Positions 52,688-60,563 of a stretch of DNA of 64,000 nucleotides are shown in pieces. The notes below the pieces were generated by a model. The model was not told where the DNA came from, did no database searches, and saw only the letters and a list, made by a program, of their open reading frames with translations. How positions within the stretch are numbered: position 1 is the first letter of the stretch; every line of letters starts with the position of its first letter. The stretch is from assembly GCA_003151275.1 (NCBI GenBank), contig PLXC01000188.1, positions 16,743-80,742 on the forward strand, written 5' to 3'. Source of the DNA: Candidatus Melainabacteria bacterium. Its GTDB lineage: Bacteria > Cyanobacteriota > Vampirovibrionia > Obscuribacterales > Obscuribacteraceae. The position numbers and the translations under genes are program-made.

Positions 52688-53407
52688 ATGTCTCAAAATA
52701 CAACAACCCACGCCTATGTCGTGGTGGATGACACCAACTTCGACGATGTGGTGCTCAAGGCAACTCTGCCAGTAATCGTCGACTTCTGGGCAACCTGGTG
52801 CCCGCCGTGCAAGCTGATTGGACCAATGGTCGAGAAGCTGGCAGTCGAGTTCGCCGGTCGTCTCCTCGTCGTCAAAGTTGACGTCGATAAGGCACCGAAG
52901 AACAAGGCAAAGTACGGTGTCAACAGCATCCCGCAGCTCTTCTACTTCAACGCCGGCGAAATCGCGCAGGTGATCAAGGGCTCCAAGCCCTACGCCGATC
53001 TCAAGGCCGACTTCGAAGCCTTCGCCAAGACCAGCTCTTCTGCGGCAGCCATCGCAGTCGACCCCGTCGCCGAGTCGGCTTACATCGCCGCAGCTGCCAC
53101 CGCTCAAGAAAAGCTCGAGCAGGCGCTCGAACCGGCTCGCGCCAACCTGACTGCTGCTGCCACACCGTTCAAGAAGAGCTTCGATCGCAAGGTCAAGTAC
53201 CGCGGCAAGAAGCTCGCCAATGGCAAGTTCGGTCAGACAGAGCACGACACTCAGATCGCCGGATTGAAGGCCGCTCTCGGAGACGTCATGGCCCCGTTCC
53301 GCGAAGCTTTCTCGGCAATTGCAAATCCCGCTTGGGATGCCTACCGCGCTGACATGGACGCTGCCAATCAGGCGTTCACCAGCGCACTCGTCACAAGCAA
53401 CGACTGA
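52688..53407 (+). CDS. trxA: Thioredoxin with helical C-terminal extension
   Basis: A 239-residue protein. Residues 8-118 are a classic thioredoxin with WATWCPPCK (Cys38, Cys41) and the cis-Pro in NSIPQLFYF. Residues 119-239 form an Ala-rich helical region unknown to me. No signal peptide, so cytoplasmic. The added domain may bind a partner or substrate. AAGGAG precedes the ATG. It lies directly after the NAD genes, suggesting redox coupling. Unlike the exported thioredoxin at the left end, both Cys are encoded normally. Confidence 0.85.
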   Translation: MSQNTTTHAYVVVDDTNFDDVVLKATLPVIVDFWATWCPPCKLIGPMVEKLAVEFAGRLLVVKVDVDKAPKNKAKYGVNSIPQLFYFNAGEIAQVIKGSKPYADLKADFEAFAKTSSSAAAIAVDPVAESAYIAAAATAQEKLEQALEPARANLTAAATPFKKSFDRKVKYRGKKLANGKFGQTEHDTQIAGLKAALGDVMAPFREAFSAIANPAWDAYRADMDAANQAFTSALVTSND

Positions 53408-53412
53408 CGGAA

Positions 53413-53459
53413 CCCCACTTTGTAGATCCAAGGTGGAAAGAACCGCACCGTAAATGGTG
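53413..53459 (+). terminator. Two small hairpins after the thioredoxin gene
   Basis: CCACTTTG/CAAGGTGG around a six-base loop, and CACC-GTAAAT-GGTG (53446-53459), directly before AAGGAG of the next gene. Confidence 0.45.
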
Positions 53460-53479
53460 TGCATAAGGAGCAAATACAA

Positions 53480-54010
53480 ATGACCAGCCACTCAAGCAAC
53501 GACTCGACTCTGCAGGGCAAATTCAGCGAGATCATGAATTTCCTCATGGGCGCCGAAGGTGATGAAACCGATCAGCTCGCGCGTCGTGCTGTCAGCGTCA
53601 TCCTGGCCACGAATCGCCCGCAGACCGGAGAAGAGGCTGATACTGATCCGTTCGTCGCGAACATGTTCGCCTGCGCCGCACTCACTTCGATCAGCGAGAA
53701 CATCAAGCATTACCCCTTCGTTCGCGACACTCGCGTACCGCTGGGTTACAACGAGAGCGGCAGCATATCGGGCTTCGACCCTGATGTGCTCGGTTCGGCA
53801 CGCAGTCTGATCGAGCGCGCCGAAGCACTTCTGCCGGCCACCTCGCCCTTCTTGCAGGACGCGGACTTCTTTGTCACCGAAAACGGTGGCACCGATTTGT
53901 CCGCTCTCGAAGAACTCTTCCAGAGTCTGATCGAACGCGCTGCTCCGCGTGGTTTCGATGGCTTCGTGTTGATCATCATCGACGACGAAGCGGAGGAACC
54001 GCTCCAATAG
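53480..54010 (+). CDS. Unknown acidic 176-residue protein
   Basis: An acidic, soluble, mostly helical protein (begins MTSHSSNDST, ends DDEAEEPLQ). No motif is recognised. AAGGAG lies nine bases before the ATG. It is between thioredoxin and the Nudix hydrolase, so it is likely part of the same transcript group. Confidence 0.6.
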   Translation: MTSHSSNDSTLQGKFSEIMNFLMGAEGDETDQLARRAVSVILATNRPQTGEEADTDPFVANMFACAALTSISENIKHYPFVRDTRVPLGYNESGSISGFDPDVLGSARSLIERAEALLPATSPFLQDADFFVTENGGTDLSALEELFQSLIERAAPRGFDGFVLIIIDDEAEEPLQ

Positions 54011-54095
54011 CGCGACTGCTCATCTGCGTCGCGCGGTTATCTCATCTACACGAGAGGTGCTCCAGCAATAGCTAGGCAGTATCTCTCCTTCAATT

Positions 54096-54130
54096 GGGAG
54101 CGGCTCAGCCACGTTGGTTGCGCTGCTCCC
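54096..54130 (+). promoter_or_regulatory. Leader hairpin of the Nudix gene
   Basis: GGGAGCGGC pairs imperfectly with GCGCTGCTCCC. It contains the AGCGGCTC octamer seen in other block C/D hairpins. The start codon is 23 bases further on. Confidence 0.4.
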
Positions 54131-54152
54131 GACAGCCGAAGGGATCTATCTC

Positions 54153-55001
54153 ATGAAACTCAGATATTCACTGCTGGTGGTGACACCAGTTGCTTTCACT
54201 TCAAGCGACAATCAGTCCGCGGCCACCTGCATGAACCTGGCCACAGCTTGCCAGGCAAAGGGCGTTCGAGTGGCAGTGGGTAAAGGACGCAAGCGCCTTC
54301 CTGCGCTTGGTCGTGGCGGTCCGCGCATCGTTTTCATCGCGGGCGCAGTCACACCGCAGTCGCTTCTCGATGTCGTTCAGAGAATCCACGACCGTGGTAT
54401 GAAGCCAATCGTGGTCGTCGACGCCTTGCAGGTTCCCGACTTGGACGACTTGCATGCCGTGCTTACCGTTCTGAACGAGAAATCGGTTCAGCTCGCTCAC
54501 GCCGGCGAAGTGCCTTCGTTGCTCGGGCTGAACTGGAACGACCTGCACATGCACCGTTTCGCCAAGGCCGACAACACTTCGTCCGTCGCCGTCTTCCTCG
54601 AAGGTGGCAAGAAGATCCTCGCCATCAAGCGCAAGCACAATCCCGACAAGGGAAAGTGGGCGTTGCCTGGCGGCTTCCTCAACTGCCAGCTCGAGACGCT
54701 GGAAGAGTGCGGTGCTCGCGAGGTGGGCGAGGAGACGAAGGTGGCGGTTTACTGGTACGAGCTCACTCTCGTCGACGTGCGTTCCAGCCCGCGTCGCGAC
54801 TCGCGCCAGCATGTCGTCGACCACGGCTATTCCTGGTTCGTGCCTGAAGATCGTGAAGCCGAAGTCTACGCAAAGATGGAAGCATCCGACGACGCCGAAG
54901 GTCTCGAAATCCTCGACACCGACTGGTTGTTGACGCAAGACATCGCCTTCGATCACCGTCTGATCATCGAGCGCGCGCTGTCCATGCATGCCTGCGCGTA
55001 A
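54153..55001 (+). CDS. Nudix hydrolase with unknown N-terminal domain
   Basis: A 282-residue protein. The N-terminal ~145 residues have a Rossmann-like pattern (RIVFIAGAVTPQSLLDVV, KPIVVVDALQ) without the HxGH of an adenylyltransferase. The C-terminal part is Nudix: GGFLN...ETLEECGAREVGEET (about 172-195), with the E and REVxEE residues that bind Mg2+; the first Gly is shifted by one residue from the consensus. The sequence around it, LAIKRKHNPDKGKWALPGG, resembles the ADP-ribose/NMN-adenylyltransferase-linked Nudix group. A role in ADP-ribose or NAD breakdown products is plausible given the neighbours. The start has GAAGGGA upstream. Confidence 0.72.
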   Translation: MKLRYSLLVVTPVAFTSSDNQSAATCMNLATACQAKGVRVAVGKGRKRLPALGRGGPRIVFIAGAVTPQSLLDVVQRIHDRGMKPIVVVDALQVPDLDDLHAVLTVLNEKSVQLAHAGEVPSLLGLNWNDLHMHRFAKADNTSSVAVFLEGGKKILAIKRKHNPDKGKWALPGGFLNCQLETLEECGAREVGEETKVAVYWYELTLVDVRSSPRRDSRQHVVDHGYSWFVPEDREAEVYAKMEASDDAEGLEILDTDWLLTQDIAFDHRLIIERALSMHACA

Positions 55002-55021
55002 TCAGTTTGCTCCTACTCTTT

Positions 55022-55118
55022 CCATCATGGAGCGGCTCTTACTAGGAGTCGCTTCAATGATGGTTTTGGTGAGCGGGATATCGATTCGGTCCAAAACCGA
55101 AGCATGTCCCAGTTCACT
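55022..55118 (+). promoter_or_regulatory. Two-hairpin leader RNA, copy 1
   Basis: Hairpin 1: CCATCAT/ATGATGG outer, AGCGGCTC/GAGTCGCT inner. Hairpin 2: TTCGGT/ACCGAA inner, GGGAT/GTCCC outer, flanked by GTGA/TCAC. It lies directly before the small membrane-protein gene. Copy 2 is at 55570-55664; the two differ mostly in ways that keep pairing. Confidence 0.6.
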
Positions 55119-55149
55119 CCCCTCATCTTTTCCACAGGGAAAAACAATC

Positions 55150-55551
55150 ATGCCCTTATTCTTCATCCTCCTCTTCCTTGGCGGATTGATCGTCGTCTGC
55201 GAATTAGTCGGTCTCGTCGCCTTCTCCGTCGTCATGGCCGCCTTCGCCTGCGTCATGGCCGGACTCACTGCTGGCCTAATCGGCACGCTGGTGTTGACCA
55301 ACGTCTATAAAATGAACTACGAGACTGCCTTTACCCGCAGCTTCTGGGGCGGCACCGCATTGGCGGCCTTGATCGTGGCAGTTTGGACAGCCGTGCTGAA
55401 CCTTATGGCAGGCGGTCTAACCACTGCGCTAATAGCAAATCTCTGGTTCGTCTCAGTCTGGTGCGCCCTTTCTTCCTTCATTGTCGCAGTCGTCACGATG
55501 GTGATCTGGGGCGTGATGGTTTTTACCAACCGTCGTAAACACCGCGGCTGA
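55150..55551 (+). CDS. Four-span membrane protein
   Basis: A 133-residue hydrophobic protein with four likely spans (about 3-25, 27-50, 68-90 and 98-122) and a basic tail NRRKHRG. AGGGA lies upstream of the ATG. No family is recognised. It sits between two copies of the structured leader, the second of which precedes the nitroreductase-like gene. Confidence 0.6.
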   Translation: MPLFFILLFLGGLIVVCELVGLVAFSVVMAAFACVMAGLTAGLIGTLVLTNVYKMNYETAFTRSFWGGTALAALIVAVWTAVLNLMAGGLTTALIANLWFVSVWCALSSFIVAVVTMVIWGVMVFTNRRKHRG

Positions 55552-55569
55552 CTGGGTTCTTCCTCTTTG

Positions 55570-55664
55570 CCATCGTTGAGCGGCTCTTACTGGACCCGCT
55601 TCAATGATGGTTTTGGTGAACTGGGAGATCAATTCGGTCCAAGGCCGGAGATCTCCCAGCTCAC
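55570..55664 (+). promoter_or_regulatory. Two-hairpin leader RNA, copy 2
   Basis: Hairpin 1: CCATCGTTG/CAATGATGG outer, AGCGG/CCGCT inner. Hairpin 2: CTGGGAGATC/GATCTCCCAG outer, flanked by GTGA/TCAC, with TTCGGT/GCCGGA inside. Compared with copy 1 both sides of the helices change together. It lies upstream of the nitroreductase/AMP-ligase pair. Confidence 0.6.
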
Positions 55665-55722
55665 GTACCGCTGATGTAACAGCACTTCAGCTGCGGTTTA
55701 CCGCGCTAACAGGAGATTCTGC

Positions 55723-56745
55723 ATGAACTTCAAAATTTGGCGAGATATCATTGAATATGCAAGATGGGCTCCATCTCCGCATAACATTCAGGCCTGGAAG
55801 TTTCGCCTGGTGTCCGAAGACGAAGCTGTTCTGCTTTTCGATCCGTCGCGTCTTCTGCCTGGCACCGATCCGACTGGACGCTTCACTGCCGCAGGTTTCG
55901 GCATTCTGCTGGAAACCATGTCGATTGCCGCGGCGCCATACGGGCTGCAGGTCGACGCGCAATATCTCGGTGCGTTCCTCGACAGCACCAAGACCGAACC
56001 GACCCCGTTTGCCAACCTCAAGCTCGTGGCGCGCACCCAGCCCGAGTCTCTCGACCGTCAGTTGATCCTGGACCGGCGCACTTCGCGTTTGCCCTACGAT
56101 GATCATGCGGTATCCCAGGTGGTGCTCGACGAACTGGCGACAATCGCGCAACAGTTCGGGCACGTCCTGGAATTTTCCACCAATCCTACTGAGGTGGAAT
56201 GGGTGGTTGGCTTGAACGCCGACACCATGTTCTATGACATGACCGATCCGATCGCGCGCAACGAAGTCGGCGGCTGGATTCGCTTCAGCAAGTCCGAAGC
56301 GCGTCGCAAAGCAGATGGACTAGCCGCTTACGCCATGCTCTTTCCGGGCTGGATGATGCGCTTGTTCGTCAAAGCTAACTTCATCTTCCGTCTGCCGCTT
56401 CTCTCCCAGCTTTCGCGCTGGATGTACATCCGTTCCATGAGCGGAACGCGCACCGTGGCGTGGATTTCAGGTGACTTCGAAACCCCTGAAGGATGGGACA
56501 AAGCTGGGCGCATGTTGGCACGGTTGTGGTTGACCATGACCGAACACGGTGTTTATCTTCATCCTTTCGGCAGCGTCATCACCAACGTGAAGGCGCACGC
56601 TCGCATGGATGAGCGCTTCCACAATCCCAAACGCAAGGACCCACTGTGGTTGCTGTTGCGCTTGGGGCATAGCGACGTGCCGCCGCAAGCGCACCGCTTA
56701 ACCGTCGATCAGCTGCTGATCGGCAACGGGGGGAACTGCAAATGA
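55723..56745 (+). CDS. Nitroreductase-fold protein
   Basis: A 340-residue protein. The N-terminus RDIIEYARWAPSPHNIQAWKF is the FMN-binding signature of the nitroreductase family; ILDRRTSRLPYDD and a C-terminal GVYLHPFGSVITN also fit large Acg-like members. It probably binds FMN and oxidises or reduces a small molecule with NAD(P)H. It overlaps the next gene as ATGA, so it is co-translated with the AMP-dependent ligase. CAGGAGA lies upstream of the ATG. Confidence 0.72.
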   Translation: MNFKIWRDIIEYARWAPSPHNIQAWKFRLVSEDEAVLLFDPSRLLPGTDPTGRFTAAGFGILLETMSIAAAPYGLQVDAQYLGAFLDSTKTEPTPFANLKLVARTQPESLDRQLILDRRTSRLPYDDHAVSQVVLDELATIAQQFGHVLEFSTNPTEVEWVVGLNADTMFYDMTDPIARNEVGGWIRFSKSEARRKADGLAAYAMLFPGWMMRLFVKANFIFRLPLLSQLSRWMYIRSMSGTRTVAWISGDFETPEGWDKAGRMLARLWLTMTEHGVYLHPFGSVITNVKAHARMDERFHNPKRKDPLWLLLRLGHSDVPPQAHRLTVDQLLIGNGGNCK

Positions 56746-58259
56746 GATTGAAGAGATTCCTGATATTCACATTTGTGATCATCGCTGCTCAAGTGCGGCG
56801 CCTGCTCATGAGAAGCGAAACCGCTTACAAGCTGCTGTTCATGCCGCAGCTCCAGGGCTTCCGTGAACTCCTCGGCAAGTGGAAAGCCTGGCGCGTTTTC
56901 GAAATCGCCAAGCGTGACTGCCCGGCGTATGCCTCCTTCCTCGCTGAACATGGCTCCCCAGAAGTGAAGTTGCACGGCTGGACTCCCGACTTCTCCGCCA
57001 TTCCCGAGACCGACAAAAAGAACTATGTCCTCAAATATGGCATCGAAGAGCGCTGCGTCGGTGGCGAATTGCCATTGTACGGTGCTCAGGTCGATGAATC
57101 TTCTGGATCAACTGGTGAGCCGAACAACTGGGTGCGCGGTTATCGTGAACGTGAGTCGCTGGCTCGCACCATGCAACTGGCGCTGCAGTACAGTCTTGGC
57201 CGCGGTCCTGTGTTCTTCCTCAATGCCTTCGCTCTTGGTCCCTGGGCAACTGGAATGACGGTCAGCTCCGGTGTGATCGACATCTGTTTGCTCAAGTCGG
57301 TCGGTCCGGACGCGAGCAAGATCGTCAAAACGCTGAAGAAGTTCGGTCCCAAATACCGCTACATCATCTCCGGCTATCCACCCTTCCTCAAGTCACTGGT
57401 GGACAGCGCCGACATCAACTGGAGCGAGTTCGACATCGTCGCCTTCTACGGTGGTGAAGGTATCTCCGAGAGCATGCGCGAGTATCTGGGCAAGGCATTC
57501 AAAAAGGTCTACGGATCCTATGGTGCCTCCGATCTCGAGATCAACATCGGCGTCGAGAACGACTGGGTGATCAACATTCGCAAGTTGATGTTGACCAACG
57601 AGCGTCTTCGTCGCCGCTTCAACGGCTCTCTGGGCGACCGGCTGCCGATGATCTTCCAGTACAACCCGATCGACTACATGGTGGAAAGCAACGAAAACCG
57701 TGAGCTGATCATCTCGCTTTGCCGTGCTGAAAACGCGGCGCCGAAGATGCGTTACAACATCCACGACACAGGTCACTGCATGTCGTTCGATCAGGTGGCG
57801 CAGATTCTTCGCGAAGAAGGCATCGACCCCGAAAGCATCGCCGGCGATACCCCGCTTGCGAAGCTGCCCGTGATGTTCCACTACGGTCGTTCGGACTTCG
57901 CGGTCGGCTACTTTGGCTGCAAGATCACTCCCGGCGAGATCGAATCGATCGTCTACGGGTTGCCTCAGCTTGCCACCACAATCAGTGCGTTTGCTCTCGT
58001 CACTCACGAAGACGAGCAGAACAACAAGCGTCTGACAGTCGCTCTGGAGCTGCGTGAGGGGCAATCCGCACCTGCTGACGTCGCTGCTTTGCGTGACACC
58101 ATCTTCGCTCGTCTCGAGGCGGTCAATCAGGACTTCCGCGAATCGATCAAGATGGTGCCTGTCGAAATCAGACCGGAGGTTCAGTTCCATCCACAAGGAC
58201 AGGGACCGTTCGCCCTGAACGACATCCGCATCAAGCTGCGCTACATTCAGGAGCAGTAG
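56742..58259 (+). CDS. PaaK-like AMP-dependent ligase
   Basis: A 505-residue member of the adenylate-forming (ANL) family, related to phenylacetate-CoA ligase and CapK/coenzyme F390 synthetase-like proteins. It has an N-terminal hydrophobic helix, the ATP-binding loop DESSGSTGEPN, AFYGGEGIS with VYGSYGASDLE (substrate and adenine site), and HYGRSDFAVGYFG with the Asp. It activates a carboxylic acid as an acyl-adenylate. Coupled to a nitroreductase, it may build or oxidise a modified metabolite. The product is unknown. Confidence 0.78.
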   Translation: MRLKRFLIFTFVIIAAQVRRLLMRSETAYKLLFMPQLQGFRELLGKWKAWRVFEIAKRDCPAYASFLAEHGSPEVKLHGWTPDFSAIPETDKKNYVLKYGIEERCVGGELPLYGAQVDESSGSTGEPNNWVRGYRERESLARTMQLALQYSLGRGPVFFLNAFALGPWATGMTVSSGVIDICLLKSVGPDASKIVKTLKKFGPKYRYIISGYPPFLKSLVDSADINWSEFDIVAFYGGEGISESMREYLGKAFKKVYGSYGASDLEINIGVENDWVINIRKLMLTNERLRRRFNGSLGDRLPMIFQYNPIDYMVESNENRELIISLCRAENAAPKMRYNIHDTGHCMSFDQVAQILREEGIDPESIAGDTPLAKLPVMFHYGRSDFAVGYFGCKITPGEIESIVYGLPQLATTISAFALVTHEDEQNNKRLTVALELREGQSAPADVAALRDTIFARLEAVNQDFRESIKMVPVEIRPEVQFHPQGQGPFALNDIRIKLRYIQEQ

Positions 58260-58273
58260 CGGCTTCTATTTCA

Positions 58274-58308
58274 AAAGGCTTGGCAGGATCACTTCTCGTC
58301 AAGCCTTT
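58274..58308 (+). terminator. Hairpin after the AMP-ligase gene
   Basis: AAAGGCTTG pairs perfectly with CAAGCCTTT over a 17-base loop. Confidence 0.5.
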
Positions 58309-58370
58309 GTCGGCTACGAAGATGATCAGTTGCAGGGGCTCTGTCGGGCCCGGCTAGACAAAATCCACCT

Positions 58371-58402
58371 CGACTGAACCTTCCAAGTTCAGTCGTTTTC
58401 TT
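58371..58402 (+). terminator. Rho-independent terminator
   Basis: CGACTGAAC/GTTCAGTCG hairpin with a seven-base loop, followed by TTTTCTT. It ends the ligase transcript. Confidence 0.7.
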
Positions 58403-58599
58403 CGACCACGTCAACGAAGCGGATTGCACCTGTGCAGTCCGCTCCTGAGCGCTATCCTCAAGGCAACGTCGTGGCTGTTCCAGCCAAACAATGAAAACCA
58501 TCTGACTTTTTTCCGGAATTACTCCGTCGTCCCAACTGCTGACGATCAGCTCAACTGACTCAGTATTTGGCCAAGCTAAATCCCCTGTAGGGCAAAATC

Positions 58600-58974
58600 A
58601 TGACCGACACCAAAAAACACCTTCTCGAGCAAGTCGTAGCGGACTGCCGCTCCCACTTCGACCGCACCATCGCCAACGCCGAGCAAGCGCTCGAGAACTT
58701 CAGGACCGAGCACTACCAGAACATTGCCAAATCGGCCGCCAGAATCGCCGCCCTCGAGAGCAACCTCGAGATGTACGACGGGCTCGAACAGACCCGCATG
58801 GCTGCACAGACGCGTCGCGAGATCGCCGCGGCTGTGGAAGACCACAAGCAGGTCGTCATCGGCGCCAACAACCGTCTCCAGCACGCCTGCGAGAACTATG
58901 TTCGCGCCTTCTCTTCGGCCGCCATGGCTATGGAGTGCAGCTTCAACGCCGCGATGGCTGCCGCCGCAAAATAG
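58600..58974 (+). CDS. Ala-rich coiled-coil protein
   Basis: A 124-residue wholly helical protein with heptad patterns throughout (ALENFRTEHYQNIAKSAARI), acidic and Ala-rich. No domain. It resembles in composition the coiled-coil protein at 12134-12505 of block A. It is the last gene of block D, followed by a strong terminator. Confidence 0.6.
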   Translation: MTDTKKHLLEQVVADCRSHFDRTIANAEQALENFRTEHYQNIAKSAARIAALESNLEMYDGLEQTRMAAQTRREIAAAVEDHKQVVIGANNRLQHACENYVRAFSSAAMAMECSFNAAMAAAAK

Positions 58975-59003
58975 CGTCAATTTCGAGCAAGGCTTGACCT
59001 TGA

Positions 59004-59042
59004 GGAACCGTGCACCGAATTTGGTGCGCGGTTCCACTTTTT
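59004..59042 (+). terminator. Terminator of the CACC-N6-GGTG family
   Basis: GGAACCGTGCACC pairs with GGTGCGCGGTTCC (one G-U) around a six-base loop, followed by ACTTTTT. It closes GC-rich block D. Confidence 0.75.
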
Positions 59043-59336
59043 AACTCAGGCAAGAATCAGCACATCTAAAAACTCCTTACACCCCAACTTCTTAAATTTT
59101 TACCTTGCTTCTAGTCATCAATATAGTATGTACGCCATTTTTAACGAAGGATTTTAAGTAACGGCTCCTGTTGGGCAATCGGTGTCCTTGCGGTGATCCG
59201 GATTTTTTTTCCAGTTCGTATTACCGCAGGACTAGTTGCCCAATCGCCTCCTCTTCCAGTTCAAAGATGACCAGCAGCTAATAGATGCTCATGACTACAC
59301 CTGTAAAATTACTCTTGTTCAAGTGGAAACCACCAA

Positions 59337-60563
59337 TTGCAGCAACCAGGTTCATCACGCCGGTCTAATCTCAGTCGCTTTTTTATTGCGGTTGGGGCTT
59401 TCGCTGCGGTAAATTTTCTTGTTTTCAGTTCGGTGGGACCGACGTCCATGCGTTTGACTCGCGAGGCGCTCTCTCAACAAACCCAACTCTATCCATTGTT
59501 TGGCAGCTGGACGTGGTGGATGGCTAAAGGCTTTCTCGATCAAGCGTCGCCACCAGATATAGTGCTATTGGGTAGCTCGCAAATGAATTCAGCGGCTCGC
59601 GCCACTGATGCTAAATTGATGAATAGAGCCGTTGACTGCGTTTTGCACCGCAAAGTTTACGGTTTGGAAAAGGCTATGGACGTTGCTGGCTTGCCGCATC
59701 AAAACGTGGTCAATTGTTCGCTAGACGGGGCAATGGCTTCGGATTATTGGATGACCGCACGCGCTCTGCTTACCGATGATCACCGTCCCAAAATAGTTAT
59801 TCTCGGTATCTCACCTCGTGACTTTATCGATAACAAGCTAGTCTCAGCAAGTGCCACCGAGCCGTTCCGCTTCTTTTCGCGTTATGTTGATAGTGGAAAA
59901 TTGAGTTCGCTTGCCTATCCCGATCCTATTGCGCGTGCGGGTGCCCAACTTGAATGGTCCGTCAATTCTTTGCCGACGCGGGCGTTACATGGCTCGATCG
60001 AGAATTTGCTGGGTTCCAGCCAAGTTCGAGGCAACAAGCCTCAGACGCAGGAAGTGTTGGGCATCGTTCGAGACTCGCAGATGATGGTCAAGCCTGGCGA
60101 GTACATGGAGCCGGCGAAGACGGAAGGCGTTTGGGTGGATAACAGTCATGAATATATCAACCGATATAAGAATTCGTCCCCGCCTTGTTATCCCATTCAA
60201 ATCTCGTTCTTCAAAGAATTTCTCGAAATGATGCGCGAGCAAAATGTGAAAGTATTGGTCATCGGAATGCCAACATTGCCTCAGAATCGCAATCTTCTGG
60301 ATGATAAGTTCTGGGGTGGCTATCGCAGCAAGATCTCCTCGATCTGTAGTGATTACAAAGCATCCTGGTTAGACATCGGTGCTAGTCCTGATTTTGATGC
60401 CAGCGATTTTATCGATACGGTACATGTGAACAGCAAAGGTGGCGCCAAGCTTTTCGCGATCATGGCTAAGCAGCTAGGTTCTGACGCCAGTCTTGAAAAA
60501 GCCATGGTGGCGATTCCTAATGTTGGACTGGCATGTACCAACAAATCCAAGCCCCTACAGTAA
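59337..60563 (+). CDS. Membrane-anchored SGNH/DltD-like protein
   Basis: A 408-residue protein with one N-terminal span (about 14-34) and an extracytoplasmic SGNH-type domain. VLLGSSQMNS holds the Ser block, VVNCSLDGAM and VILGISPRDF follow, and DFIDTVHVNSKGG has the Asp-His pair. The layout is that of acyl-transfer partners such as DltD or AlgX. The start is TTG 59337 with a weak ribosome site, needed to include the span. Composition is host-like. It converges on the next gene with a 47-base overlap. Confidence 0.6.
   Translation: MQQPGSSRRSNLSRFFIAVGAFAAVNFLVFSSVGPTSMRLTREALSQQTQLYPLFGSWTWWMAKGFLDQASPPDIVLLGSSQMNSAARATDAKLMNRAVDCVLHRKVYGLEKAMDVAGLPHQNVVNCSLDGAMASDYWMTARALLTDDHRPKIVILGISPRDFIDNKLVSASATEPFRFFSRYVDSGKLSSLAYPDPIARAGAQLEWSVNSLPTRALHGSIENLLGSSQVRGNKPQTQEVLGIVRDSQMMVKPGEYMEPAKTEGVWVDNSHEYINRYKNSSPPCYPIQISFFKEFLEMMREQNVKVLVIGMPTLPQNRNLLDDKFWGGYRSKISSICSDYKASWLDIGASPDFDASDFIDTVHVNSKGGAKLFAIMAKQLGSDASLEKAMVAIPNVGLACTNKSKPLQ

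Noticed and set aside
10578..59042. Integron cassette array
   Set aside because: Genes occur on both strands with their own ribosome sites, the hairpins are too short and uniform for attC sites, and no integron integrase is present.
10578..59042. Prophage
   Set aside because: No terminase, portal, capsid, tail or integrase gene was recognised in the window. A phage-like origin of some genes remains possible.
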